A stretch of DNA of 64,000 nucleotides from CAZECR01 sp964510495 (lineage in GTDB: Bacteria; Patescibacteriota; Patescibacteriia; Magasanikbacterales; GWA2-37-8). The translations under genes were made by a program, and so were the position numbers. The notes under the pieces are model-generated. The model was not told where the DNA came from and made no database searches. It saw only the letters and a list, made by a program, of their open reading frames with translations. Positions 40,726-49,265 of the stretch are shown one piece after another (position 1 is the stretch's first letter; each line of letters starts with the position of its first letter). The stretch is from positions 22,924 through 86,923 of the forward strand of contig CAZECR010000001.1 in NCBI GenBank assembly GCA_964510495.1, in the 5' to 3' direction.

Positions 40726-41572
40726 TTGCGATCAGGCGCTCGTGCCCGGATAAATCTTTATGAACCTGAGTACTTGCCGTGGGCAAGTATTTTTTTATGA
40801 GTACCAGTATCGAGTTGGTTTGGCTTGGGTCAATTTCAAAATACAAACATACTTCGTTTGCATGCTGCGGTAAAAATTGCTCAGTAAGTTGTTCAAGCAG
40901 TTCGCGGTAGAGGGCCAAACCATGTTCTTCAGCTACCAGCGCATGATACGGTTCGCGTTGGATACTCGTTTCGGCTCTAAATTGAGCAGCGGTAAGATAG
41001 GGGAGATTCGCCGTAATCATAATCACGCCATCAGTGATTTGATTTCCGTGTATTCCGAAAAGAGGGGCTAAAAGATTCCCATGTAAAAAATGTATAACAG
41101 CATTATGAAATTCAGCATTCTTCTTCGCTACTTTGAGGGATCCTAATGAGATGTCAGTGGCAATAGTTTTTATTTTTTCGTCAGGAAATTTTTTAAGAAT
41201 GCTGATCGGGATACAGCCCGTGCCTGTACCTACATCAATAAGTAAAATATTTTTTGATGTTTTTTTAATTTTTTCAATCACTGCTTCAACCAAAATTTCA
41301 GTATCGGGGCGAGGAACAAGTGTGTTTTTAGTAACCAAGAAATCTAAGCCAAAAAATTCTTTAGTTCCTCGCAGCGTGGCAATAGAGTAACCATGGTTAT
41401 ATTTAGTTCGGAAATAAAAAAACCGGAGTGTTTCGGTAAGTGACAAACAATACTCCGGGTGGGCAAAAATATATTCTCTGGATTTCTTAATAGCTAGCCC
41501 GAGGAGCGCCTCAAAAGCAGGATAAGGCAGAAGCGCATAGTATTTTTTTTCGAGCGCTTTAATACTAGCCAT
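40703..41572 (-). CDS. prmC: Peptide chain release factor N5-glutamine methyltransferase
   Basis: 289 residues from MASIKALEKK (start at 41572; an alternative Met lies 3 codons upstream at 41581). It methylates the Gln of the GGQ motif of release factors. The SAM site is LLIDVGTGTGCIPISILKKFP. The catalytic motif, usually NPPY, reads NLPY (ITANLPYLTAAQF). The family tail (AEEHGLALYRELLEQL) is kept. It begins directly after the prfA stop (TAATATG), so it is coupled to its own substrate's gene, as in many bacteria. A glycine N-terminal helix domain precedes the SAM fold. Confidence 0.93.
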   Translation of the reverse strand: MASIKALEKKYYALLPYPAFEALLGLAIKKSREYIFAHPEYCLSLTETLRFFYFRTKYNHGYSIATLRGTKEFFGLDFLVTKNTLVPRPDTEILVEAVIEKIKKTSKNILLIDVGTGTGCIPISILKKFPDEKIKTIATDISLGSLKVAKKNAEFHNAVIHFLHGNLLAPLFGIHGNQITDGVIMITANLPYLTAAQFRAETSIQREPYHALVAEEHGLALYRELLEQLTEQFLPQHANEVCLYFEIDPSQTNSILVLIKKYLPTASTQVHKDLSGHERLIAINLPTRS

Positions 41573-41573
41573 A

Positions 41574-42629
41574 TTATTCATCAAGAGCTTGATCTGCCTC
41601 TTTAACGGCAGCAATAATGGGGTCTAAATGACCTTCAAGGATGGTATTAATATTATTCCAGTTTTGATGAATACGGTGGTCGCTGATGCGGTCCTGAGGG
41701 AAGTTGTACGTACGGATTTTTTCACTGCGGTCACCCGTCCCAATTTGACTGCGGCGTTTTTCGGAAAGTTCGGCTTCTTTTTTCTCTCGTTCGAGCTCAA
41801 ACAGGCGGGAGCGTAGCACAGCCATGGCTTTTTCTCGGTTAGCTGTTTGGGAGCGTTCGTCCTGACACTGCACCATGGTGCCGGTCGGAATGTGGACAAT
41901 GCGAACAGCTGAGTAGGTCGTGTTCACGCTCTGTCCCCCAGCACCGCCCGAACAAAAGGTGTCGATACGCAAATCCTTTGCTTCGATTTTCATTTCGGTT
42001 TCTTCGATTTCAGGCAATACTGCTACGGTCACCGTAGAGGTGTGAATACGTCCGGATTTTTCGGTATCGGGTACGCGCTGAACACGGTGCACACCCATTT
42101 CGTATTTAAGATCGGCATAGACATTGTGGCCGCTTACCGAGAAAATAACTTCTTTGTAACCACCAATACCAATTTTATTGCTATCAAGTAAAGTTGTTTT
42201 CCAGCCTTGATTTTCTGCGTAGCGTTGATACATGCGGCACAACTCAGCGGCAAATAGTGCTGATTCGTCGCCGCCGACGCCGGCTCTGATTTCGACAATA
42301 ACATTTTTCTTATCAAGCGGGTCGCGAACGCGAGTCAATTCCACCAATTCATTTTCTAAAGTTTGTTTTTTAGTCTGGAGTTCAGAGAGTTCAATTTCAG
42401 CGAGTCCACGCATTTCGTTGTCAGTTTCGGCGTTAACCATGAGGTCGGTTTCCGTAATTCCTTTTTCAACTGCTTCAAGCTCTTTAATCTTTTCAGCTAC
42501 AATTTTGCCGTCGCTGTATTCCTGTGAAATAGTCTTTAATTTTTGGGTATTACCAATAACAGCCGGGTCCTGGAGACTGGCTTCGAGTTCTCTAAAATGT
42601 TCGAGAAATAATTGGTACTTAGAAAGCAT
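41574..42629 (-). CDS. prfA: Peptide chain release factor 1
   Basis: 351 residues. Terminates translation at UAA and UAG. SGGAGGQSVNTTYSAVRI holds the GGQ hydrolysis motif. The codon-recognition tripeptide in RVPDTEKSGRIHTS is PDT, matching the PxT of RF1 rather than the SPF of RF2. Residues 120-160 (RAGVGGDESALFAAEL) are typical. Transcribed before prmC. A separate RF2 gene is not in this window. Confidence 0.97.
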   Translation of the reverse strand: MLSKYQLFLEHFRELEASLQDPAVIGNTQKLKTISQEYSDGKIVAEKIKELEAVEKGITETDLMVNAETDNEMRGLAEIELSELQTKKQTLENELVELTRVRDPLDKKNVIVEIRAGVGGDESALFAAELCRMYQRYAENQGWKTTLLDSNKIGIGGYKEVIFSVSGHNVYADLKYEMGVHRVQRVPDTEKSGRIHTSTVTVAVLPEIEETEMKIEAKDLRIDTFCSGGAGGQSVNTTYSAVRIVHIPTGTMVQCQDERSQTANREKAMAVLRSRLFELEREKKEAELSEKRRSQIGTGDRSEKIRTYNFPQDRISDHRIHQNWNNINTILEGHLDPIIAAVKEADQALDE

Positions 42630-42678
42630 ACGAAGATCAAAAATATGGTTTAAGCCTGAAATGAGTCTTTTTAAAGAA

Positions 42679-42713
42679 AAAACAGACCAACCAAAGAAAG
42701 TATAGTCTGTTTT
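42679..42713 (-). terminator. Hairpin between rpmE and prfA
   Basis: AAAACAGAC and GTCTGTTTT, nine base pairs with a 17-base loop, downstream of rpmE in... the upstream region of prfA on the minus strand; it could end rpmE read-through. Confidence 0.4.
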
Positions 42714-42728
42714 CGGAAATTATAAAAG

Positions 42729-43031
42729 CTACTTGGTGCTTGAGGCCTCTGCTTCAGCTTTGGCTTTTTTCTTGGCAGCAGTGGCAGCCTTTTTCACTTT
42801 CTTGCCTTTGCGGGTCGCAGCAGCAGCCGAGATTTTTTCAGCGCGTTCTTGGAATTTCTCAACACGGCGAGCCGTATCAACAAATTTCTGTTTACCGGTG
42901 TAGAAAGGGTGGCAGGCACTGCACAATTCCACGCGAATTTCTTTCATCGTACTACCAGTAACAAAGGTGTTTCCGCAAGCGCAGGTAACAACCGCGTCAA
43001 TATGATATTCTGGGTGAATGTCCTTTTTCAT
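42729..43031 (-). CDS. rpmE: Ribosomal protein bL31
   Basis: 100 residues. Zinc-binding form: CACGNTF near residue 17 and CSACHPFYTGKQKFVDTARRVEKF give the Cys set and the family signature. The C-terminal 30 residues are a basic extension rich in K and A, longer than the usual 70-residue protein. It has a consensus promoter at 43070-43098 and lies upstream of prfA-prmC on the same strand. Confidence 0.95.
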   Translation of the reverse strand: MKKDIHPEYHIDAVVTCACGNTFVTGSTMKEIRVELCSACHPFYTGKQKFVDTARRVEKFQERAEKISAAAATRKGKKVKKAATAAKKKAKAEAEASSTK

Positions 43032-43069
43032 ACTCTTTGGTGCTTAAAATGCAGGTTAAATGTGCGCCT

Positions 43070-43098
43070 AGTATAGCATGGGGCCGAAAGATTGTCAA
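43070..43098 (-). promoter_or_regulatory. Consensus promoter of rpmE
   Basis: TTGACA (complement 43093-43098), 17-bp spacer, TATACT (complement 43070-43075). Confidence 0.85.
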
Positions 43099-43123
43099 TA
43101 AATGAGGCGTCTGCCCTCGTGTA

Positions 43124-43153
43124 TTGCCAAAAGGCTCTCCTTTAGTGTATACT
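43124..43153 (+). promoter_or_regulatory. Promoter of the DsbA-like/pilin-like operon
   Basis: TTGCCA at 43124-43129, 18-bp spacer, TATACT at 43148-43153. The leader of about 50 bases ends with GGAAGGGGG about 14 bases before the ATG. Confidence 0.6.
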
Positions 43154-43207
43154 GAGGGTAATTAAACGCCTACAAAGGCTCCCGGAAGGGGGATAAAGCG
43201 GTGCGGT

Positions 43208-43963
43208 ATGGAAGGTCTGCAGCCAAAAAAAGCTTGGTACAGAAGATGGTGGGGGATCGTACTCATTATTTTTTTGGTTTTATTTTTAATTGTTGTTGGT
43301 TTTATTGGAGCAACTATCTTTAGTTATTGGCAGCAAATTAAGAATGGCGGCGGCGCCCTGCTTGAAAGACAGGTCTACGCTGGCTTTACGACAGAAACTA
43401 GCAATACCTCTGCGTTTGGCTCAATCACTGCCCCGAGTCGTGCCGACCTCGAGCGGTCAGATAGTCCGTATCTGGGAAGTGCAAGCGCGCCCATTGTAAT
43501 TGTAGAGTTTTTGGATTTTCGTTGTCCGAACTGTGACACCGCTGCACCCATCATGCGTCAAGTGCTACAAAAATATGGAAATAAGGTAAAGCTGATTGTG
43601 CGCCATTTTCCAGTTGAATCAACACACCCTGGGGCATCTCGCTATGCGGAGGTTGCATGGTGCGCACAGCAGCAAGGTCGTTTTTGGCCAGTCTTGAATT
43701 ATTTTTTTGATCATCAGGCAGAATTATCGCCCGCGCTCAGCGGAGACGAATTAGCCGGTATGGCTGCGGCCGCGCAGGTAGATGTTCCGACACTCGCCAC
43801 TTGTTTAACCGGTTCTTCGGCAGCGCAAACAGCAGTTAATCGTGATTATGTTGACGGAGCAAAATTTGGTGTACGAGGAACCCCAACTTTTTTTATTAAT
43901 GGTGAAAAAGTAGAAGGAGTCATCCCGGCAACCGTCTGGGATTCGTTTCTTAAACAGCAGTAA
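43208..43963 (+). CDS. Membrane-anchored DsbA-like thioredoxin-fold protein
   Basis: 251 residues. One N-terminal membrane segment (about 16-38), a linker, then a DsbA/DsbG-type thioredoxin fold. The active site is Cys106-Pro-Asn-Cys109 in FLDFRCPNCDTAAP; the cis-proline loop is FGVRGTPTFFINGEKVEG. It would form or rearrange disulfide bonds outside the membrane. The next gene, 6 bases downstream, encodes a Cys-rich pilin-like protein, a plausible client. Confidence 0.9.
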   Translation: MEGLQPKKAWYRRWWGIVLIIFLVLFLIVVGFIGATIFSYWQQIKNGGGALLERQVYAGFTTETSNTSAFGSITAPSRADLERSDSPYLGSASAPIVIVEFLDFRCPNCDTAAPIMRQVLQKYGNKVKLIVRHFPVESTHPGASRYAEVAWCAQQQGRFWPVLNYFFDHQAELSPALSGDELAGMAAAAQVDVPTLATCLTGSSAAQTAVNRDYVDGAKFGVRGTPTFFINGEKVEGVIPATVWDSFLKQQ

Positions 43964-43969
43964 AATAGT

Positions 43970-45370
43970 ATGTTTAAAAAAATATATCTTCTTATTACAG
44001 TCTGCTCATTGCTCCTTGGGCCAGCTGCCGTGGCTCAAACTGAGTCAACTATTCCAGAACTAAATTCCTTGTGCTGGCACAAAGCAGATTGTATTGATCA
44101 GCGTAAAGTTTTAGATCCGGGAGCGTCTCCCAAAGAGCTTGAAGAGGGCTGGATTTCACCGGAAGGAGACTGTAAGGGCGAGGATTGGGGCAAATGTTTG
44201 CCGGCAGGTCAGACTGAAACCAGTATCTCATTTGGTGGCCGTAGGCAATTTCTGCATATGGGTGATTTTGTGGGGACAATGTATACCTATGCCATTGGTA
44301 TAGCTGCCGTTGTTGCCGTGCTCATGATCATTGTTTCAGGCTTCCAGTGGGCGCTTTCAGGCGGAAATAGCGAAACAATTTCAACTGCAAAGTCTCATAT
44401 TGTGGGGGCGGTTATCGGCCTTTTAATTGTCTATTTGTCCTATTTTATTTTAAACACGCTTAATCCTACGTTAGTTAGTTTTCGTTTGCCGAGTGTCTGG
44501 ATGATCAAGCCCCAAACGTATGTGCCGGCGTTTTGTGCACAATTACCGATTAGCACTAAGTTTTCATACGCTACTGATTTTAAAGACCAAGCGTCAGTCA
44601 TTAAGCCAAACGACAAGACTGTCTACGACATGTCGCTCAAAGATACGAGCACTGCTAACCTTGAAAAGTTTTATTGTGGCCACCGCTTTTTTGTCGAAGG
44701 TGGTGGTGATAAGACGTGCTTTGGCGATTACTGCCCGGCATCGAACGGTAAAAGTGCGTTTTGTATCTATGATGGCGCTACTCAAAAGTACGGTTGTCAT
44801 GAAGGTACTATGTTTATTAATATTACCCATAATTCATTAGTAAAAGATTTGTTCCCTGATTGGGCGACGCGCGAATGGAATGACCCGCCGGTTAACAAAG
44901 TGCTTGATTTGTATGCGCTTTGTCCGGCAACTACCGATTTTGATTTTAATATAACTAACTCAGTTATTCAGTCTTTTGACGCAGCGCCGAGTTCGTTTGC
45001 TAATGACAAGAAACAAAATATTGCCCTGTCTATTGATCCTCAGAAAATTGATGAAGCTACTCAAAAGTGCGCAAGCGCTGGAGGAGACCTTAAGGGTTTT
45101 GTGCTCTCGTTTGGTATGAATCAAAGTTATAATTCTTCTGATCAGCGGCATTTTATTGGAACTAACGGCGAAGATTTGGGCGATAGTTTCTTTTTTCGTA
45201 AACGTTGGGAGCAGATTCCGGTAAGTTATTTCTTCACTGCAGAACAGCTTAAGAAGAAAGTAACGCTTGATATTGAAGCGGCTAAGATAAAAGATATTTC
45301 TAATTTGTTTGGAGTAAGCACCGATGCTGCAGAAAAAACATATTTTGATAAATTTGGTATTTCACTATAG
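43970..45370 (+). CDS. T4SS_pilin-like two-helix membrane protein with long Cys-rich extension
   Basis: 466 residues. Signal peptide (about 1-22, ending AVAQ), a short Cys-containing segment, then two membrane helices (about 100-128 YTYAIGIAAVVAVLMIIVSG, and about 143-165 IVGAVIGLLIVYLSYFI) joined by a loop FQWALSGGN. This is the layout of VirB2-like T4SS_pilin proteins, frequent in CPR. Unlike a simple pilin of about 120 residues, a C-terminal part of about 300 residues follows with about ten cysteines (FYCGHRFF, CFGDYCPAS, AFCIYDG). It is coupled to the DsbA-like gene upstream and followed 8 bases later by uvrA. A surface role is inference. Confidence 0.75.
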   Translation: MFKKIYLLITVCSLLLGPAAVAQTESTIPELNSLCWHKADCIDQRKVLDPGASPKELEEGWISPEGDCKGEDWGKCLPAGQTETSISFGGRRQFLHMGDFVGTMYTYAIGIAAVVAVLMIIVSGFQWALSGGNSETISTAKSHIVGAVIGLLIVYLSYFILNTLNPTLVSFRLPSVWMIKPQTYVPAFCAQLPISTKFSYATDFKDQASVIKPNDKTVYDMSLKDTSTANLEKFYCGHRFFVEGGGDKTCFGDYCPASNGKSAFCIYDGATQKYGCHEGTMFINITHNSLVKDLFPDWATREWNDPPVNKVLDLYALCPATTDFDFNITNSVIQSFDAAPSSFANDKKQNIALSIDPQKIDEATQKCASAGGDLKGFVLSFGMNQSYNSSDQRHFIGTNGEDLGDSFFFRKRWEQIPVSYFFTAEQLKKKVTLDIEAAKIKDISNLFGVSTDAAEKTYFDKFGISL

Positions 45371-45378
45371 TAACCTAT

Positions 45379-48171
45379 ATGTCTGAAAATATTGTTATTA
45401 AAGGAGCGCGCGTTCACAATCTAAAAAACCTCACGATTGAAATTCCTAAAAATAAACTCGTCGTTGTGACGGGTCTATCAGGTAGTGGAAAATCAAGTCT
45501 GGCGTTTGATACGGTGTATGCCGAAGGACAACGCCGATACGCTGAAAGTTTGTCGAGTTATGCTCGTCAGTTTATGGAAACCCGCGATAAGCCAGATGTC
45601 GATTCGATCGATGGTTTATCGCCGACGATCGCGATTGATCAGAAAATTTTTACCCAAAATCCACGCTCAACCGTGGGTACGGTAACGGAAATTTATGATT
45701 ATTTGCGTCTTTTGTTTGCGCGCGCAGGTGAGCAGTACTGCCCAGATTGTCATATTTTAGTAGAGACACATACCGGTGGTGAGGTGGTTGAAGCCGTTCG
45801 TGATTTGGCCCGTAAGAAATCACCAGTTTTAGTGTATGCCCCGTTAATTCGCAAGGGCCACGTAGATCACAAGGCCCTGCTCGAACAGGTTGAAAAAACT
45901 GGTTACGAATGGCTTCGAATCGATGGTGAAGAAGTAAAAATTAATGAGCTGCCTGATTTTGATTTTGATGGCAATACTAATTATAATGTTGATTTACTGA
46001 TCGGCAAAATTACCGATATCAAAAAGCAAGATCCAACCAAGCCAGTGGAAGTAGCGCTCGACCTGAGTGATGGTTTAGTTAATGTGGTGATCGATGGAAA
46101 AACGCAAGTATTTTCAACTATTGGTCTGTGTTCCAACTGCGGACGAACCATGCCCGTTCTTGATATGCGCAGCTTTAGCTTCAATAGTCCGTATGGTGCA
46201 TGTCAGCGCTGTACTGGTCTTGGAATTACTATGGAGGTTGATGCCGGCCTTGTGATCCCAAATATGCGTCTTACCTTGGCTGAAGGGGCGATTCAGCCTT
46301 GGACACGTATTACCGGAAGCCATAACGCCTACCAAAAATTACTCACATCAGTAGCGGAAAAATATGGTTTTTCCCTAAATACTCCGGTTGTTGATCTGCC
46401 AGCAAAAATGCTTAATATAATTTTGTACGGCACGGGTAGCGAAACATTTCTGTCGGAAGGTAAAAAAATGACGTTCCCAGGAGTAATTCCGGACCTCATG
46501 GCAAAACATTTGGAAACAACGTCTGAATATGTTCGTAAAGAAATCGAACAGTACATGCGTGAAAAAATTTGTAGCGTGTGTCAGGGCAAGCGTTTGCGCC
46601 CGGAATCATTGTCGGTAAAAATCGGCGAATACACTATTTCAGAACTGGCAGCGATGAGTATTGAAGAAATGAAAGAGATTCTGCAGGCCAAGGTTAAGAC
46701 TTCGAAATCGAAGATCATGCAATTAGTAACCAAAGAAATTATTCCTCGCCTTACCAATCTGGAGCGTGTGGGTCTGAGTTACCTCAATATGGATCGCGCC
46801 ATGAATACGCTTTCGGGCGGTGAAGTCACTCGTGTCCGTCTTGCGACCCAGCTGTCGAGTGGGCTCTCTGGTATCATTTATATTCTTGATGAACCTTCGG
46901 TAGGTCTCCATCCTAGAGACACCAAAAAGCTTATTGAAACACTCAAATATTTGCGCGATCTTGGCAACTCTATTTTGGTAGTTGAGCACGATGCAACTAT
47001 GATGCATGCTGCCGACTATCTGATTGATATTGGCCCTGGGGCTGGTGTGTATGGCGGCGAACTCATGGCTGCCGGTACCCTCCCAGACCTTAAAAAAGCC
47101 AAGCAATCACTCACCGCCGATTATTTGTTTGGACGCACCACGATTGCGCGCCGCAAAAAATTACCTAAAAAAGGAGCTGCGGGCACCAAATCCATTGTAA
47201 TTACTGGCGCTCAAGCACATAATCTCAAAAATGTTGATGTTGAAATTCCGCTCGGTCAATTGGTTTGTGTGACTGGTGTTTCGGGGAGTGGCAAATCAAC
47301 GTTGATTATCGATATTCTTAGCAAAGCTTTATCCAAACATTTTTATCGCGCCAAAGAGGAGCCGGGCGTACATAAATCAATTAAGGGATTATCAAATATT
47401 GATAAAGTTATCGCTATTGACCAGTCACCAATTGGACGTACTCCGCGTTCCAATCCGGCGACGTATACTGGCGTTTTCAACCTGATCCGTGATTTGTTTG
47501 CTGCGCTACCTGAAGCTCGCATGCGCGGGTACGATGCCGGTAAATTCAGTTTTAATGTTAAAGGTGGTGGGCGCTGTGAAGCTTGTTCCGGTGACGGTTC
47601 CATTCGCATTCCGATGCAATTTTTGGCTGACGTATTCGTAGAATGTAACGAATGTAATGGCTGGAGGTATAACCGCGAAGCTCTGGAAGTGCATTATCAC
47701 AATAAACATATCGCTGATGTGCTTCGCATGACCGTGGAAGAAGCGTATCAATTTTTTGCAGATGTGCAGCCGATCGCTGAGAAATTAAATGTACTTCGCG
47801 AGGTTGGTCTTGGTTATGTGCAGCTTGGTCAGTCCGCCACAACCCTTTCAGGTGGTGAAGCACAGCGTATCAAATTGTCGCTGGAACTCTCTCGTCATTC
47901 TACGGGTAAGACATTATATATTCTTGACGAACCGACAACCGGTTTACATTTTGAAGATATTAAACGCCTTTTGCAGGTCTTGGATCGTTTGGTTGAAAAA
48001 GGTAATAGTGTGCTTATTATTGAACACAATGTCGAACTTATTCGTTCTGCCGACTGGGTGATTGATATGGGCCCCGAAGGTGGGGACGGGGGTGGGGAAG
48101 TGGTTTGTGTCGGTACACCGGAAGATATTCGTAAATGCAAGCGCAGCTGGACCGGAAAGTATCTTTTGTAA
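45379..48171 (+). CDS. uvrA: UvrABC system protein A, full length
   Basis: 930 residues. Damage-sensing ATPase of nucleotide excision repair. Walker A GLSGSGKS near residue 32 and GVSGSGKS near residue 637, two signature motifs (TLSGGEVTRV and TLSGGEAQRI), Walker B ILDEP twice. UvrB-binding region, complete insertion domain (about 290-400, from CTGLGITMEVDAG to CSVCQGKRL) and the C-terminal zinc module (CEACSGDG...CNECNGWR) are all present. It starts 8 bases after the pilin-like gene and ends in a terminator. Compare with the shorter paralogue at 30795. Confidence 0.97.
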   Translation: MSENIVIKGARVHNLKNLTIEIPKNKLVVVTGLSGSGKSSLAFDTVYAEGQRRYAESLSSYARQFMETRDKPDVDSIDGLSPTIAIDQKIFTQNPRSTVGTVTEIYDYLRLLFARAGEQYCPDCHILVETHTGGEVVEAVRDLARKKSPVLVYAPLIRKGHVDHKALLEQVEKTGYEWLRIDGEEVKINELPDFDFDGNTNYNVDLLIGKITDIKKQDPTKPVEVALDLSDGLVNVVIDGKTQVFSTIGLCSNCGRTMPVLDMRSFSFNSPYGACQRCTGLGITMEVDAGLVIPNMRLTLAEGAIQPWTRITGSHNAYQKLLTSVAEKYGFSLNTPVVDLPAKMLNIILYGTGSETFLSEGKKMTFPGVIPDLMAKHLETTSEYVRKEIEQYMREKICSVCQGKRLRPESLSVKIGEYTISELAAMSIEEMKEILQAKVKTSKSKIMQLVTKEIIPRLTNLERVGLSYLNMDRAMNTLSGGEVTRVRLATQLSSGLSGIIYILDEPSVGLHPRDTKKLIETLKYLRDLGNSILVVEHDATMMHAADYLIDIGPGAGVYGGELMAAGTLPDLKKAKQSLTADYLFGRTTIARRKKLPKKGAAGTKSIVITGAQAHNLKNVDVEIPLGQLVCVTGVSGSGKSTLIIDILSKALSKHFYRAKEEPGVHKSIKGLSNIDKVIAIDQSPIGRTPRSNPATYTGVFNLIRDLFAALPEARMRGYDAGKFSFNVKGGGRCEACSGDGSIRIPMQFLADVFVECNECNGWRYNREALEVHYHNKHIADVLRMTVEEAYQFFADVQPIAEKLNVLREVGLGYVQLGQSATTLSGGEAQRIKLSLELSRHSTGKTLYILDEPTTGLHFEDIKRLLQVLDRLVEKGNSVLIIEHNVELIRSADWVIDMGPEGGDGGGEVVCVGTPEDIRKCKRSWTGKYLL

Positions 48172-48176
48172 GGTAT

Positions 48177-48210
48177 AAAAAAATCTCCCGTATCGAGCGG
48201 GAGATTTTTT
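48177..48210. terminator. Terminator between uvrA and rplS
   Basis: AAATCTCCCG and CGGGAGATTT form a ten-base-pair stem flanked by A- and T-tracts. Confidence 0.87.
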
Positions 48211-48216
48211 TATTGT

Positions 48217-48573
48217 TTATTTTGCGGCAACCGGAGCTTTCTTTTCAACCATCTTACGTTTGAAGTCTTTGTCGCGCATGAAGTTAAGTTTAGCGCGGCG
48301 GACTTCGAACTGGCGAACAACTTCGATCTTGGCGATTACAGGAGAGAGGATAGGGTAGATCTTTTCTACGCCAATGCCTTCAGAAACTTTGCGTACGGTG
48401 ATCGTGGCGCCAGCTTCATTGCCGTGCTTTACGGAAATGATTGTGCCTTCGTAGATCTGGATACGTTCTTTTTCTTCACCTTTGGTGTTAGTTTCTTTAA
48501 TTTTTTGGTGAACTTTCACGACCATGCCCGGTTTATACTGGACAGGAGCGTTTGCTTGCATTTCTTCGGCCAT
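48217..48573 (-). CDS. rplS: Ribosomal protein bL19
   Basis: 118 residues. Conserved parts: YKPGMVVKVHQKIKETNTKGEEKERIQIYEGTIISV and GVEKIYPILSPVIAKIEVVR with RRAKLNFMRD at the subunit interface. It is transcribed from a promoter inside the end of gmk (48653-48681), giving a leader of about 75 bases. Confidence 0.97.
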   Translation of the reverse strand: MAEEMQANAPVQYKPGMVVKVHQKIKETNTKGEEKERIQIYEGTIISVKHGNEAGATITVRKVSEGIGVEKIYPILSPVIAKIEVVRQFEVRRAKLNFMRDKDFKRKMVEKKAPVAAK

Positions 48574-48652
48574 ACAAATCTTGGGTTAAAATGTGATTTC
48601 GAGTGTCCAGCGAAAGGGCCGGTGCCAGCTCTGAAGTAAATAAGGTAGGCCT

Positions 48653-48681
48653 ATTTTAGCCATTTTCTGCTTTTTTGTCAA
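48653..48681 (-). promoter_or_regulatory. Promoter of rplS
   Basis: TTGACA (complement 48676-48681), 17-bp spacer, TAAAAT (complement 48653-48658), overlapping the last codons of gmk. Confidence 0.75.
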
Positions 48682-49261
48682 TAGCTGGGTGTTGGCCGGT
48701 CTTTTCCTCGATAATTTTGGCTATGGTAGCGACAGTTTTAGCCATTTTGCCGTTTTCATTAATGATTTTATACTCATAATCGGTGGATTCGGCAATCTCT
48801 GCTGCAGCTATTTTCATACGTTCCTCAACTGCCTCAGGTGTTAAACCGCCACGGGTAATAATTCGTTGGCGCAGTGTGTCGAGACTGTCGGGCACCAGAA
48901 AGATAGAAACATATTTGAGATCGGTATGGTCAAGCTGATGTTTACCGTTTACATCGATTTGCGTAAAAACTATGGGGTGCTTCGCAAGCAGTTCCGTTAA
49001 ATGCATTTTTTGCATTCCGTAATAATTTCCGCCATAGATATTATGCTCCACAAACTCCCCGTCAGCGAGCTTTTGTTTGAAATCCTCGGAAGTAATAAAA
49101 TGATAATCTACTCCGTTAACATTGCCTGGACGAGGTGCGCGGGTAGTAGTGGTAATAACACGAGTTGAGCCAGGGAAAATTTTGATCAGGGCATTGATAA
49201 TTGAGTCCTTGCCACCGCCCGATGGTGACGAAATTATAAAAAGTAAACCGAACTGACTCAT
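48656..49261 (-). CDS. gmk: Guanylate kinase
   Basis: 201 residues. Phosphorylates GMP to GDP. P-loop SPSGGGKDS (near residue 12; the family consensus is GPSGxGKxT, here with D-S), TTTRAPRPGNVNGVDYHF (GMP-binding) and the lid region EERMKIAAAEIAES. It starts 4 bases after the pseudouridine synthase gene on the same strand. Confidence 0.95.
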   Translation of the reverse strand: MSQFGLLFIISSPSGGGKDSIINALIKIFPGSTRVITTTTRAPRPGNVNGVDYHFITSEDFKQKLADGEFVEHNIYGGNYYGMQKMHLTELLAKHPIVFTQIDVNGKHQLDHTDLKYVSIFLVPDSLDTLRQRIITRGGLTPEAVEERMKIAAAEIAESTDYEYKIINENGKMAKTVATIAKIIEEKTGQHPAIDKKAENG

Positions 49262-49265
49262 AGAG

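Noticed and set aside
43154..43207. Leader with GGAAGGGGG and a short stem considered as SRP RNA or a riboswitch
   Set aside because: The conserved SRP internal loop and any known riboswitch core are missing; it is best read as a plain leader with a Shine-Dalgarno sequence.
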